This document shows positions 33,010 through 41,917 of a stretch of 64,000 nt of DNA, in pieces. The notes under the pieces are model-generated. The model saw only the letters and a program-made list of their open reading frames with translations, searched no databases and was not told where the DNA came from. The stretch spans positions 665,517 to 729,516 of the forward strand of contig NZ_JARVKY010000001.1 of the NCBI RefSeq assembly GCF_029813785.1, written 5' to 3'. The DNA comes from Streptomyces sp. DH41. Its GTDB lineage: Bacteria > Actinomycetota > Actinomycetes > Streptomycetales > Streptomycetaceae. Position numbers and translations under genes: made by a program. The first letter of the stretch is position 1, and each line of letters opens with the position of its first letter.

Positions 33010-33636
33010 TCACAGCGCCTTCAGGCCCTCGGCCGTGGCCCGTGCCAGCGCCCCCAGGTACCCCTTCGGCGGCTTCGGGCCGCGGATGACCACCGAGCGC
33101 CAGTACAGCGGGCCCGAGATCAGGTCCAGGGCCAGGTCGGTGTCGAGGCCGGCGGCGATCTCACCCCGCTGTTCGGCCGCCGCCAGGATCTTGCTGGCGA
33201 CGCCGTCCTGGCCCTCCCGCAGGGTCTTCTGCATGGCTTCCGCGATGTCGGGGTTGCGGGCCGCCTCCGCCTGGAGGTCGGGGATGATCTGCGAGGCCAC
33301 CGGGTGGCGCAGGGCACGGGACGTCACCTCGTACAGCAGCCGCAGGTCGCCCTCCAGGGACCCGGTGTCGGGCGCGGGCAGGCCCTGCACGGCGAGCGCG
33401 GAGACGATGTCGAGCACCAGGTGCAGCTTGGAACGCCAGCGCCGGTAGACGGCCGTCTTGCCGACGCCCGCGCGGCGCGCGATGCCCTCGATGGACATCC
33501 GTGCGTAGCCGACCGCCGCGAGTTCCCCGAAGACCGCCGCCCGGATGGCCTCCGTCACGTCCTCGCGGAGCACCGCCGCCCCGGCGGGGGCCCGGCGGCG
33601 CGGTCGCGGCTGCGGCTCGTCGGCGTTGGTCGTCAT
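33010..33636 (-). CDS. TetR-family transcriptional regulator
   Basis: A 208-residue repressor from ATG 33636 (MTTNADEPQPRPRRR). The HTH spans about 28-75 (AIRAAVFGELAAVGYARMSIEGIARRAGVGKTAVYRRW). The C-terminal domain contains a typical TetR_C segment. Two near-identical 16-base repeats upstream (33655 and 33703) are likely its operators. They lie between it and the divergent tagGH-type genes, which are plausible targets besides itself. The ligand is unknown. Confidence 0.92.
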   Translation of the reverse strand: MTTNADEPQPRPRRRAPAGAAVLREDVTEAIRAAVFGELAAVGYARMSIEGIARRAGVGKTAVYRRWRSKLHLVLDIVSALAVQGLPAPDTGSLEGDLRLLYEVTSRALRHPVASQIIPDLQAEAARNPDIAEAMQKTLREGQDGVASKILAAAEQRGEIAAGLDTDLALDLISGPLYWRSVVIRGPKPPKGYLGALARATAEGLKAL

Positions 33637-33654
33637 ACGAGCCAAGCATAGGGG

Positions 33655-33718
33655 CGTTACGACGAAACGGTTGCGTTCCGACGCCACCACGCCCTACGCT
33701 CACGTTACGACGATACGG
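33655..33718. promoter_or_regulatory. Two direct 16-bp repeats, candidate TetR operators
   Basis: CGTTACGACGAAACGG at 33655-33670 and CGTTACGACGATACGG at 33703-33718 differ at one base. Each is itself close to palindromic (CGTT...AACG), as TetR operators usually are. They lie just upstream of the TetR start and 97-160 bases before the tagG start. Confidence 0.6.
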
Positions 33719-33814
33719 TCCCGTCCCGACGTAAATGAACGCGCCGGATCACCCAGGTGAACGACGGGCGCCGCCCCTCCTCCCCCTCCCCCCTCCGAGC
33801 TGAAAGCAGCGGAT

Positions 33815-34744
33815 GTGAGCCAGGTCCTCCACACACCGCCCCCGACTGCGGCCCCGGCCGCCCACGCCGCCGACCACGACCTCGCGGACCTCGCCGCCCG
33901 CCACGGTCTGTCGGTCAGCGGCGCCCGCCCCTCCCTGCCCGAGTACGTCCGACAGCTGTGGGCGCGCCGGCACTTCATCACCGCCTTCTCCACCGCCAAG
34001 CTCACCGCCCAGTACAGCCAGGCCAAGCTGGGCCAGGTCTGGCAGGTGATGACGCCCCTGCTCAACGCGGCGGTGTACTACTTCATCTTCGGCGTGCTGA
34101 TGAACACCAGCCGGGGCGTGGAGGACTTCGTCCCGTTCCTGGTCACCGGCGTGTTCGTGTGGACGTTCACGCAGAGCTCGATCATGGCGGGCACCAAGGC
34201 CATCTCCGGCAACCTCGGACTCGTACGCGCCCTGCACTTCCCGCGGGCCGCGCTGCCGGTCTCCTTCTGCCTCCAGCAGCTCCAGCAGCTGCTGTTCTCG
34301 ATGGCCGCGCTGCTCGTCATCCTGCTCGCCTTCGGCGTACCGCCCGCCGCGTCCTGGGTGCTGGCGGTCCCGGCCCTGGTCCTGCAGTTCACGTTCAACA
34401 CCGGCGTCTCGCTGCTCATGGCCCGGGTCGGGTCCAAGATCCCCGACGCCGCCCAGCTGATGCCGTTCCTGCTGCGCACCTGGATGTACGGCTCGGGCGT
34501 CATGTTCAGCATCGACCACATGACCGGCCCGGACAGCGGCCTGCCGTCCTGGGTCGGCACCGTGCTCCAGCTCAACCCCGCCGTCGTCTACATCGACCTG
34601 ATGCGCTTCGCCCTGATCGACACCTTCGACGGGAGCGCCCTGCCGCCCCACGTGTGGGCGCTCGCGACGGGCTGGGCGCTGCTCGCCGGGATCGGCGGCT
34701 TCATCTACTTCTGGAAGGCCGAGGAGACGTACGGTCGTGGCTGA
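33815..34744 (+). CDS. Teichoic acid/polysaccharide export ABC permease (TagG type)
   Basis: The membrane subunit of an ABC-2 exporter that flips lipid-linked teichoic acid or similar polymer. The 309 residues from a GTG have a cytoplasmic N-terminus of about 65 residues with YSQAKLGQVWQVMTPLLNAAVYYF at the first TM, then five further TM segments, and the conserved GTKAISGNLGLVRALHFPRAALPV loop. It overlaps the ATPase gene by eight bases. It is likely the exporter for a polymer made by the fusion enzymes at 19.4-26.4 kb (inference). Confidence 0.9.
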   Translation: MSQVLHTPPPTAAPAAHAADHDLADLAARHGLSVSGARPSLPEYVRQLWARRHFITAFSTAKLTAQYSQAKLGQVWQVMTPLLNAAVYYFIFGVLMNTSRGVEDFVPFLVTGVFVWTFTQSSIMAGTKAISGNLGLVRALHFPRAALPVSFCLQQLQQLLFSMAALLVILLAFGVPPAASWVLAVPALVLQFTFNTGVSLLMARVGSKIPDAAQLMPFLLRTWMYGSGVMFSIDHMTGPDSGLPSWVGTVLQLNPAVVYIDLMRFALIDTFDGSALPPHVWALATGWALLAGIGGFIYFWKAEETYGRG

Positions 34745-35576
34745 GAACACCCACAGCAAGCAGGAGGGCGAGCGCGTCCCCACCGTCGTCGCCGACGGCG
34801 TCGACATCGTCTACCGGGTCAACGGCACCGGCGCCGGCCGGGGCTCGGCGACCGCCGCCCTCAACCGCATCGTGCGCCGGAAGAAGGCCGAGAAGGCGGC
34901 GGGCGTACGCCGGGTGCACGCCGTGAAGAACGTGTCGTTCGTGGCGTACCGGGGCGAGGCCATCGGGCTGATCGGCACCAACGGCTCCGGCAAGTCCACC
35001 CTGCTCAAGGCGGTCGCCGGCCTGCTCCCGGTGGAGAACGGCCGCATCTACACGGACGGCCAGCCCTCCCTCCTCGGCGTCAACGCCGCCCTGATGAACG
35101 ACCTCACCGGCGAGCGCAACGTGCACCTCGGCGGCCTGGCGATGGGCATGTCCCGCGCGCAGATCAAGGAGCGCTACCAGGAGATCGTCGACTTCTCCGG
35201 GATCAACGACAAGGGCGACTTCATCACCCTGCCGATGCGCACGTACTCCTCCGGCATGGCAGCCCGGCTGCGCTTCTCCATCGCCGCCGCCAAGGACCAC
35301 GACGTCCTCCTCGTCGACGAGGCCCTGGCCACCGGCGACCGCTCCTTCCAGAAGCGCTCCGAGGAACGCATCCGGGAGCTGCGCAAGCACGCCGGCACGG
35401 TGTTCCTGGTCAGCCACAGCAACAAGTCCATCCGCGACACCTGCGACCGGGTGCTGTGGCTGGAGCGCGGTGAGCTGCGCATGGACGGGCCGACGGAGGA
35501 GGTCCTGAGGGAGTACGAGAAGTTCACGGGCGGTCCGGACCGGCCGGCGAAGCCCAAGGCGAAGGCGGCCGCGTGA
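34737..35576 (+). CDS. Teichoic acid/polysaccharide export ATPase (TagH type)
   Basis: An ABC ATPase of 279 residues from a GTG. Walker A GTNGSGKS lies at 80-87, the TagH/Wzt-type signature YSSGMAARLRFSIA replaces the classic LSGGQ, Walker B is VLLVDEALATGD and the switch His is in FLVSHS. An N-terminal extension of about 55 residues (ALNRIVRRKKAEK) precedes the nucleotide-binding domain, as in TagH/RfbE proteins. It overlaps the permease gene and is followed by a strong terminator. Confidence 0.93.
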   Translation: MAENTHSKQEGERVPTVVADGVDIVYRVNGTGAGRGSATAALNRIVRRKKAEKAAGVRRVHAVKNVSFVAYRGEAIGLIGTNGSGKSTLLKAVAGLLPVENGRIYTDGQPSLLGVNAALMNDLTGERNVHLGGLAMGMSRAQIKERYQEIVDFSGINDKGDFITLPMRTYSSGMAARLRFSIAAAKDHDVLLVDEALATGDRSFQKRSEERIRELRKHAGTVFLVSHSNKSIRDTCDRVLWLERGELRMDGPTEEVLREYEKFTGGPDRPAKPKAKAAA

Positions 35577-35599
35577 ACGGCGCGCCCGCCTGACGCGGA

Positions 35600-35629
35600 G
35601 GCGCCCCGGGCCGCACGGCCCGGGGCGCC
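35600..35629. terminator. Terminator between tagH-type gene and gdhB
   Basis: GGCGCCCCGGGCCG and CGGCCCGGGGCGCC form a 14-pair perfect stem with a two-base apparent loop. It lies between the convergent ABC ATPase and NAD-GDH genes. Confidence 0.8.
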
Positions 35630-35661
35630 CGACACGGTGACGCCGTCAGGGCGTCACCCCG

Positions 35662-38600
35662 TCACGCGTGCGTGCGCAGCAGTGTCCGGATCGTCCGCAT
35701 CGCCACCGACAGGTTGGACAGGTCGAACTCGTCCGAGCCGTGGATCTCCTCCAGCGTGGTGCGGGCCCGGCCGAGGATCGCCGCGTTCTTCCGCTCCCAC
35801 GCCTGGAACCGCTGCTCGGGCGTCGACGTGCCGTTCCCCGCCGCCAGGACGTCGGCGGTCAGCGACGCGTGCGCCGCGTACAGGTCCTCGCGGATCGCCG
35901 CGCGGGCCATGGACTGCCAGCGGTCGATGCGGGGCAGGTCGCTGATCCGGTCCATGAGCTGGGTGACGCTCAGCCGGTCGGCGAGGTCGTAGTACACCTC
36001 GGCGACGTCCAGCGGCTCCTTGCCCGTGCGGTCGGCCACCGACACGATGTCCAGCGTCGGGAAGGCCGAGGAGAACCCGGCCACCCGCGTGGCCGGCTCG
36101 TCCGGGACCCCGGCGGCGGTCAGCTCGTCGTAGATGTGCTGGTACCACTCCGCGTCCGCGCCGCGCAGCAGCTTGGGCAGCTGCGACCAGACCTGCTCGA
36201 CGCGCTCGGCGAAGAAGTCCACCGTCTCGGCGAGCTCCAGCGGCTGCGGCCGGTTGTTGAGCAGCCAGCGCGTGCCGCGCTCGACCAGGCGGCGCGAGTG
36301 CAGCCGGATACGGGTCTGCACACCGGCCTCGACCCTGGTGTCCAGGGCCTCCACCGCGTCCCACACCGGGGAGGAGCGGAAGATCGCCCGGGCCGCGGTC
36401 TGCGCCCGCACGATCTCCTCCAGCGACGCGCCGGTCTCCTCGCGCATCCGGTGCAGATACGTCGTACCGCCCGTGTTGACCGTGTCGTTGACCAGGACGG
36501 TCGTGGTGATCTCGCGGCGCAGCGGGTGGCCGTCGATCCGGTCGCCGAACCGCTCGCGCAGCGCCGTCGGGAAGTAGGCGTGCAGCAGGCCCTTGAGGTA
36601 CGGGTCGTCGGGCAGCGAGGTGTGCAGCAGCTCCTCGGCGACCGTGATCTTCGTGTACGCCAGCAGCACGGCCGTCTCCGGGCCGGTCAGGCCGTGTCCG
36701 GTGTTGAGGCGCTCGCGGATCTGGCGGTCCGTGGGCAGGAACTCCAGGGCCCTGTTGAGGTGGCCCTCCCGCACCAGGTGGCGCATGAAGCGCTGCTGGG
36801 CGTGGAGCATGTCCTTGGACTGGGCCAGCGCGTTGGCGATCGCCGTGTTCTGCGCGTAGTTGTTGCGCAGGACCAGCGCGCCGACCTCGTCGGTCATCTC
36901 GGCGAGCAGCTTGTTGCGCTGCTTGACGGTCATGTCGCCGTCCTTGACGAGACCGTTGAGCAGGATCTTGATGTTCACCTCGTGGTCGGAGGTGTCCACG
37001 CCCGCGCTGTTGTCGATGGCGTCGGTGTTGATCCTGCCGCCGTGCAGCGCGAACTCGATCCGCCCCAGCTGGGTCATGCCCAGGTTGCCGCCCTCGCCGA
37101 CGACCTGGACCCGCAGGTCCTTGCCGTCGACGCGGATGGCGTCGTTGGCCTTGTCGCCGACGTCGCCGTTGGACTCGGTGGACGCCTTGACGTACGTACC
37201 GATGCCGCCGTTCCACAGCAGGTCCACCGGGGAGGTGAGGATCGCCTTCATCAGCTCGGCCGGGGTCATCTTGGTGATGCCGGGCTCGATGCCGAGGGCC
37301 TCGCGCAGGTGGCCGTTGACCGGGATCGACTTGGCCGAGCGCGGGAAGACGCCGCCGCCCGCCGAGAGCAGCGCGGTGTCGTAGTCCGCCCACGACGAGC
37401 GCGGCAGCTCGAACAGGCGGCGCCGCTCGGCGTACGAGGTGGCCGCGTCCGGGGTCGGGTCGACGAAGATGTGCCGGTGGTCGAAGGCGGCGACCAGGCG
37501 GATGTGCTCGCTGAGCAGCATGCCGTTGCCGAAGACGTCACCGGACATGTCGCCGACGCCGACGACGGTGAAGTCCTGGGTCTGGGTGTCCACGCCCAGC
37601 TCCCGGAAGTGCCGCTTGACGGACTCCCAGGCGCCGCGGGCGGTGATGCCCATGCCCTTGTGGTCGTAGCCCGCGCTGCCGCCGGAGGCGAAGGCGTCGC
37701 CGAGCCAGAAGTTGTAGGACTCGGCGACCTCGTTGGCGATGTCGGAGAACTTCGCGGTGCCCTTGTCGGCGGCGACGACGAGGTAGGTGTCGTCCTCGTC
37801 GTGGCGGACGACGTCCGCCGGGTGCACGACCTCGCCGGCCACCATGTTGTCGGTGATGTCGAGCAGCGCCGAGATGAAGGTCCGGTAGCTGGCGATGCCC
37901 TCGGCCATCCAGGCGTCGCGGTCGACGCTCGGGTCGGGCAGCTGCTTGGCGACGAAGCCGCCCTTGGCGCCGACCGGCACGATGACGGTGTTCTTCACCA
38001 TCTGCGCCTTGACCAGGCCGAGGATCTCGGTGCGGAAGTCCTCCCGGCGGTCCGACCAGCGCAGACCACCGCGCGCGACCTTGCCGAAGCGCAGGTGCAC
38101 GCCCTCGACACGCGGCGAGTACACCCAGATCTCGAACGCCGGACGCGGTGCGGGCAGGTCGGGGATGGCCTGCGGGTCGAACTTCATGGAGACGTAGTCG
38201 TGCGGCTCGCCGCCGCTCGTCTCCTGGAAGAAGTTCGTCCGCAGCGTCGCCTTGATGACGGTGAGGAAGGAGCGCAGGATGCGGTCCTCGTCGAGGCTCG
38301 CGACCTGGTCGAGGGCCGCGTCGACCTCCTCGAGCAGGGCGTCGACGATCTCGTGCCCCGCGCGCTGCCGCTCCGGGGCCATCCGCGCCTCGAACAGGGA
38401 GACGAGCAGCCGCGTGGTGTGGACGTTGTTGCGGAGGGTGTCCTCCATGTAGTCCTGGCTGAACGTCGAGCCGGCCTGCCGCAGGTACTTGGCGTACGCG
38501 CGCAGCACCATCGCCTGCCGCCAGGTCAGTCCGGCGCTGAGCACGAGGGCGTTGAAGCCGTCGTTCTCCGCCTGGCCGGTCCAGGTGGCGGCGAAGGCGT

Positions 38601-40611
38601 CCTGGACGCGCTCGCGCGCGTCGTCGCCGAGGTACTCGGCGCCGCCCGCCACCGACTTGGGCATGCGCAGCCCGAAGTCGTAGATCCAGGCGGTCGTGCG
38701 GTCCGCGCGGCGCAGCTCGTACGGCCGCTCGTCGGTGACCTCGACGCCGAGGCGGCTGAGCACCGGCAGGACGGCCGACAGGGAGACCTGGCCGCCCTTC
38801 TGGTAGATCTTGAAACGCCGTTCCTCGGGCGCGGCACCGACCGGCTCGTACAGGCTCAGCGCGAACGTCCGCTCCGCGTCGAGCCGCTCCAGGTGACCGA
38901 GGTCGGCGACCGCGGAGCGCGGGCCGTGGTCGGCCTTGTAGCCCTCGGGGAAGGCGCTCCCGTAGTGGCGCAGCAGTTCCGCGGACCGCTCCTCGCCGAC
39001 CTCGGCGGTCAGCGCCTCGGCGAACCCGTCGGCCCAGGAGCGGGCGGCCTCGACGAGGCGGGCCTCGATGCGCTCCTTGTCGGCGTCGGACAGCTGCGGC
39101 AGCTCGGTGCCCTGCGGGACGCGGACCACGAAGTGCAGCCGGGACAGGATCGACTCGGTGTTCCAGGCGGTGAAGTCGACGCTGGTGCCGCCGAGTTCCT
39201 CCTTGAGGATGTCGATGATCCGCAGCCGGACACCGGTGGTGTAGCGGTCGCGGGGGAGGTAGACGAGGGCCGAGTAGTAGCGGCCGTAGTCGTCCTGGCG
39301 CAGGTAGAGGCGCAGGCGGCGCCGCTCCTGGAGGTAGAGCACGGAGGTGACGATGGCCTGCAGCTCGTCCGGCGGGGTCTGGAACAGCTCGTCGCGCGGG
39401 TACGTCTCCAGGATCTGCAGCAGGTCCCGCCCGTCGTGGCTGTGGGGCGAGAAGCCGGCCCGCTCCAGCACCTCCTCCACCTTGCGCCGGATGACCGGGA
39501 CGCGGCGGACGGACTCGGTGTAGGCGGCGGAGGAGAACAGGCCGAGGAAGCGGCGCTCGCCGACCACGTTGCCGTTCTCGTCGAACTTCTTGACGCCGAT
39601 GTAGTCCAGGTACGACGGCCGGTGCACGGTGGCCCGGCTGTTCGCCTTGGTCAGCACCAGCAGCCGGTGCTCGCGGGCCTTGGCCCGGGCGTCGGCGGGC
39701 AGCCGCTCGAAGGACGGGCTGACCGGGTGGCTCTCGTCGGCCGCGTGGTGCGGGTCGGAGCGCAGGATGCCGAGGCCGGTACCGGCGACGGCGGCGAGGG
39801 AGTCGTCGCCGCGCAGCTGGTACTCGCGGTAGCCGAGGAAGGTGAAGTGGTCGTCGGCCAGCCAGCGCAGCAGCTCGCGGGCCTCCTCCAGTTCACGCGG
39901 GGGGAGGTCGCCGGGCGAGGGCTCCGTCGGCAGCTGGTCCGCGATGCGGACGGCCGCGTCGCGCATCTTGCCCCAGTCCTCGACGGTCTCCCGGACGTCG
40001 TTCAGGACACGCAGCAGGTCGGCGGTGATCTGCTTCAGGTCGCCGCGCTCGGTCTCGCGGTCGAACTCGACGTGGATCCAGGACTCGACGTGCGCGTCGT
40101 GCGGCAGGTCGGCGGTGGGCGGACCGGCGAGCACCTCGACGAGCCTGCCGGTGACGTCGCGCCGCACCACGATCTGCGGGTGGACGACGACGTGGATGCC
40201 GCGGCCCTGCCGGGTCAGCTCGTTGGTCACGGAGTCGACGAGGAAGGGCATGTCGTCCGTGACCACCTCGACGACGGAGTGGCTGCACGTCCAGCCGTTC
40301 TCCTCGACCGTCGGGGTGTGCACCCGCACGTTCGCCGTGCCCTGCGGGCGGTGCTCCGCCAGCCGGTAGTGCGAGACGGCGGCTCCGAAGATGTCGACCG
40401 GGTCGCGGTCGGCCAGGTCCTCCGGGGCGGTATGCCGGTAGTAGCGCTGGAGGAACGCGGACACGGATGCGTGGTCCGGGGTCCCGGGAGTGTCCGGTGT
40501 GCCCTCGCCCGTCGTCCCAGTCGGTAGGTTCACCCCGACCGGGCTGTTCTCAGCTACCCGCGCAGCCCTTTCGAGCAGCTCGGCCTTGGCTTCGTCCAGC
40601 TTGGTCTGCAT
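35662..40611 (-). CDS. gdhB: NAD-specific glutamate dehydrogenase (large, L_180 class)
   Basis: A 1649-residue enzyme that deaminates glutamate to 2-oxoglutarate with NAD. It starts at ATG 40611 (MQTKLDEAKAELLERAA), with AGAGGA just upstream. Layout: N-terminal ACT-like regulatory segments (about 75-500; MPFLVDSVTNELTRQGRG), a helical region (500-760), the dehydrogenase core (about 760-1200) with VARGGLRWSDRREDFRTE, VPVGAKGGFVAKQ and GVGDMSGDVFGNGML, and a long helical C-terminal domain. This class was first described in Streptomyces. It is a single transcription unit with a long upstream region (40612-41175). Confidence 0.97.
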   Translation of the reverse strand: MQTKLDEAKAELLERAARVAENSPVGVNLPTGTTGEGTPDTPGTPDHASVSAFLQRYYRHTAPEDLADRDPVDIFGAAVSHYRLAEHRPQGTANVRVHTPTVEENGWTCSHSVVEVVTDDMPFLVDSVTNELTRQGRGIHVVVHPQIVVRRDVTGRLVEVLAGPPTADLPHDAHVESWIHVEFDRETERGDLKQITADLLRVLNDVRETVEDWGKMRDAAVRIADQLPTEPSPGDLPPRELEEARELLRWLADDHFTFLGYREYQLRGDDSLAAVAGTGLGILRSDPHHAADESHPVSPSFERLPADARAKAREHRLLVLTKANSRATVHRPSYLDYIGVKKFDENGNVVGERRFLGLFSSAAYTESVRRVPVIRRKVEEVLERAGFSPHSHDGRDLLQILETYPRDELFQTPPDELQAIVTSVLYLQERRRLRLYLRQDDYGRYYSALVYLPRDRYTTGVRLRIIDILKEELGGTSVDFTAWNTESILSRLHFVVRVPQGTELPQLSDADKERIEARLVEAARSWADGFAEALTAEVGEERSAELLRHYGSAFPEGYKADHGPRSAVADLGHLERLDAERTFALSLYEPVGAAPEERRFKIYQKGGQVSLSAVLPVLSRLGVEVTDERPYELRRADRTTAWIYDFGLRMPKSVAGGAEYLGDDARERVQDAFAATWTGQAENDGFNALVLSAGLTWRQAMVLRAYAKYLRQAGSTFSQDYMEDTLRNNVHTTRLLVSLFEARMAPERQRAGHEIVDALLEEVDAALDQVASLDEDRILRSFLTVIKATLRTNFFQETSGGEPHDYVSMKFDPQAIPDLPAPRPAFEIWVYSPRVEGVHLRFGKVARGGLRWSDRREDFRTEILGLVKAQMVKNTVIVPVGAKGGFVAKQLPDPSVDRDAWMAEGIASYRTFISALLDITDNMVAGEVVHPADVVRHDEDDTYLVVAADKGTAKFSDIANEVAESYNFWLGDAFASGGSAGYDHKGMGITARGAWESVKRHFRELGVDTQTQDFTVVGVGDMSGDVFGNGMLLSEHIRLVAAFDHRHIFVDPTPDAATSYAERRRLFELPRSSWADYDTALLSAGGGVFPRSAKSIPVNGHLREALGIEPGITKMTPAELMKAILTSPVDLLWNGGIGTYVKASTESNGDVGDKANDAIRVDGKDLRVQVVGEGGNLGMTQLGRIEFALHGGRINTDAIDNSAGVDTSDHEVNIKILLNGLVKDGDMTVKQRNKLLAEMTDEVGALVLRNNYAQNTAIANALAQSKDMLHAQQRFMRHLVREGHLNRALEFLPTDRQIRERLNTGHGLTGPETAVLLAYTKITVAEELLHTSLPDDPYLKGLLHAYFPTALRERFGDRIDGHPLRREITTTVLVNDTVNTGGTTYLHRMREETGASLEEIVRAQTAARAIFRSSPVWDAVEALDTRVEAGVQTRIRLHSRRLVERGTRWLLNNRPQPLELAETVDFFAERVEQVWSQLPKLLRGADAEWYQHIYDELTAAGVPDEPATRVAGFSSAFPTLDIVSVADRTGKEPLDVAEVYYDLADRLSVTQLMDRISDLPRIDRWQSMARAAIREDLYAAHASLTADVLAAGNGTSTPEQRFQAWERKNAAILGRARTTLEEIHGSDEFDLSNLSVAMRTIRTLLRTHA

Positions 40612-41175
40612 TGTCCTCTGACTCCTGTCGCGCGCCGTTGCGTGACGTAGAAGGAAGTACGGTCTCCTGCCTTCCGGCATGACGTCGGGACACGGGGTGT
40701 CCGGTCCGTTCCGACGCTATGCCGCAGGGCGAGGAGAGCGGGGGCATATCAGCCAATGTCGCCACGCACGCCGGATGTGACATCGCTCTCGCCGTCACCG
40801 TCCGGGGAGTGCGCGGCGCCGTACCGGGGGCCTTCGATGCCCCGTCCCGCCCGCGAGGATCAGCGACCGCCGCCCGGACACGGATGTCGTCCGTGCGCAC
40901 CGGGCGCGGGGCGGGGGCACCAGTGCCCCCGCGAGCTATCGCGCTGATCACGCCACAAGGCTATCGCTCCTTGCCGGGCCCCCGTCACGAGCCGTATGTG
41001 TACAAAACCGGGGTCGAAACTTTGACGTTTTGCACAGAACCCCGCCGGGCACACCGCCGGGAGCACCATCGGCTGCGCACACCCCCGGCCGACGCCCGCA
41101 CCGGGCACCGCACCGCATCGACCCCGCACCGCACCCCACCGCGCGGTCGACGGCGCCACAGCACCCGCGCCACCC
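40612..41175. other. Long upstream region of gdhB
   Basis: About 560 bases between the HAD hydrolase stop and the gdhB start, both on the minus strand. It must carry the gdhB promoter and leader. Seen in it: a perfect hairpin (40911-40932, listed), a lower-GC patch near 41000-41045, and GGGACACGGGGTGTCC near 40686-40701. No reading frame with good RBS and codon use was seen. Confidence 0.5.
40911..40932. repeat. Perfect 10-bp inverted repeat upstream of gdhB
   Basis: GCGGGGGCAC-CA-GTGCCCCCGC. It may be the HAD transcript terminator, a leader hairpin of gdhB, or an operator; no T-run follows on either strand. Confidence 0.6.
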
Positions 41176-41847
41176 TCACGCCGCCAGCCGCGCCGCCTCC
41201 GCCACGGCCTCCCCCAGCGTGTCCACCACCGGCACCCCGACCACCTCGAGGCTGGCCCGGCTGTGCGACCCCCCGGTGTACAGCACCGCTCCCGCCCCCA
41301 CATGCCGCGCGGCCACCGCGTCATCGGCGGCGTCCCCGATGACCACCGTGCGAGCGGGCTCCACCCCGGCCAGCGCCAGCTCCGCGAGGTGCCGCACCAT
41401 GTGCTCGGCCTTGCTGCCCCCGGACGGCCCGGTCCGCCCGTCGACGCGTATGAAGTGCGTCTCGATCCCGAGCCCCTTGACCAGCGGCACAAGCTCGTCG
41501 TGCCCGTACATGCTGAGAATCGACTGGCTGCGCCCCGCCGACCGCCAGCCCGCGAGCAGCTCCACCGCACCGTCGGTGAGCCCGCACCGCACCCGGTGCT
41601 CGGTGTAGTGGCGTTGGAAGGTCGCGTCCATGACCTCCCACTCGGCTTCGGTGGGCAGCCGCCCCATCAGCCGCTCGTAGAACTTCGGCACCGGCACGCA
41701 GTACAGCGCCCGGTACTGCTCCAGCGTGATCGCCGCCAGACCCAGCTCGGCGAACGCGGCGTTCGTCGCCCTGATGATCGCGTCGTTGTCGTGGAACAGC
41801 GTCCCGTTCCAGTCCCAGACGATGTGCGCCCCTGTCTGCATCCCCAT
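41176..41847 (-). CDS. HAD-superfamily hydrolase
   Basis: A 223-residue phosphatase-like HAD protein. I chose ATG 41847 (MGMQTGAHIVWDWNGTL) because a promoter -10 ends eight bases before it, predicting a leaderless message. Motif I is DWNGTLFHD, where the second acidic residue of DxD is Asn; motif II is SMYGH; motif III Lys is in GSKAEHMV; motif IV is VIGDAADD. The alpha-helical cap (about 25-90) is of the phosphoglycolate phosphatase type. Asn in motif I can occur in Actinobacteria and may alter the leaving-group step. Substrate unknown. Confidence 0.88.
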   Translation of the reverse strand: MGMQTGAHIVWDWNGTLFHDNDAIIRATNAAFAELGLAAITLEQYRALYCVPVPKFYERLMGRLPTEAEWEVMDATFQRHYTEHRVRCGLTDGAVELLAGWRSAGRSQSILSMYGHDELVPLVKGLGIETHFIRVDGRTGPSGGSKAEHMVRHLAELALAGVEPARTVVIGDAADDAVAARHVGAGAVLYTGGSHSRASLEVVGVPVVDTLGEAVAEAARLAA

Positions 41848-41854
41848 GCCCGAA

Positions 41855-41877
41855 AACGTACCCGCCGCCACTGACAA
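41855..41877 (-). promoter_or_regulatory. RecA-NDp / PafBC-type DNA-damage promoter
   Basis: On the minus strand TTGTCAGTG (41877-41869), eight bases, then TACGTT (41860-41855). This matches the actinobacterial RecA-independent damage promoter TTGTCRGTG-N8-TANNNT. The predicted start of transcription falls at or next to the A of ATG 41847. Confidence 0.7.
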
Positions 41878-41917
41878 TCAAGAAGGGTGCCGAGGCGGGG
41901 GCCACGACGGCAGGACG

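Noticed and set aside
35668..40527. A 1619-codon open frame antisense to gdhB
   Set aside because: It mirrors the GC-rich third positions of gdhB, its product is Val/Gly/Arg/Leu low complexity, and gdhB matches a known enzyme along its whole length.
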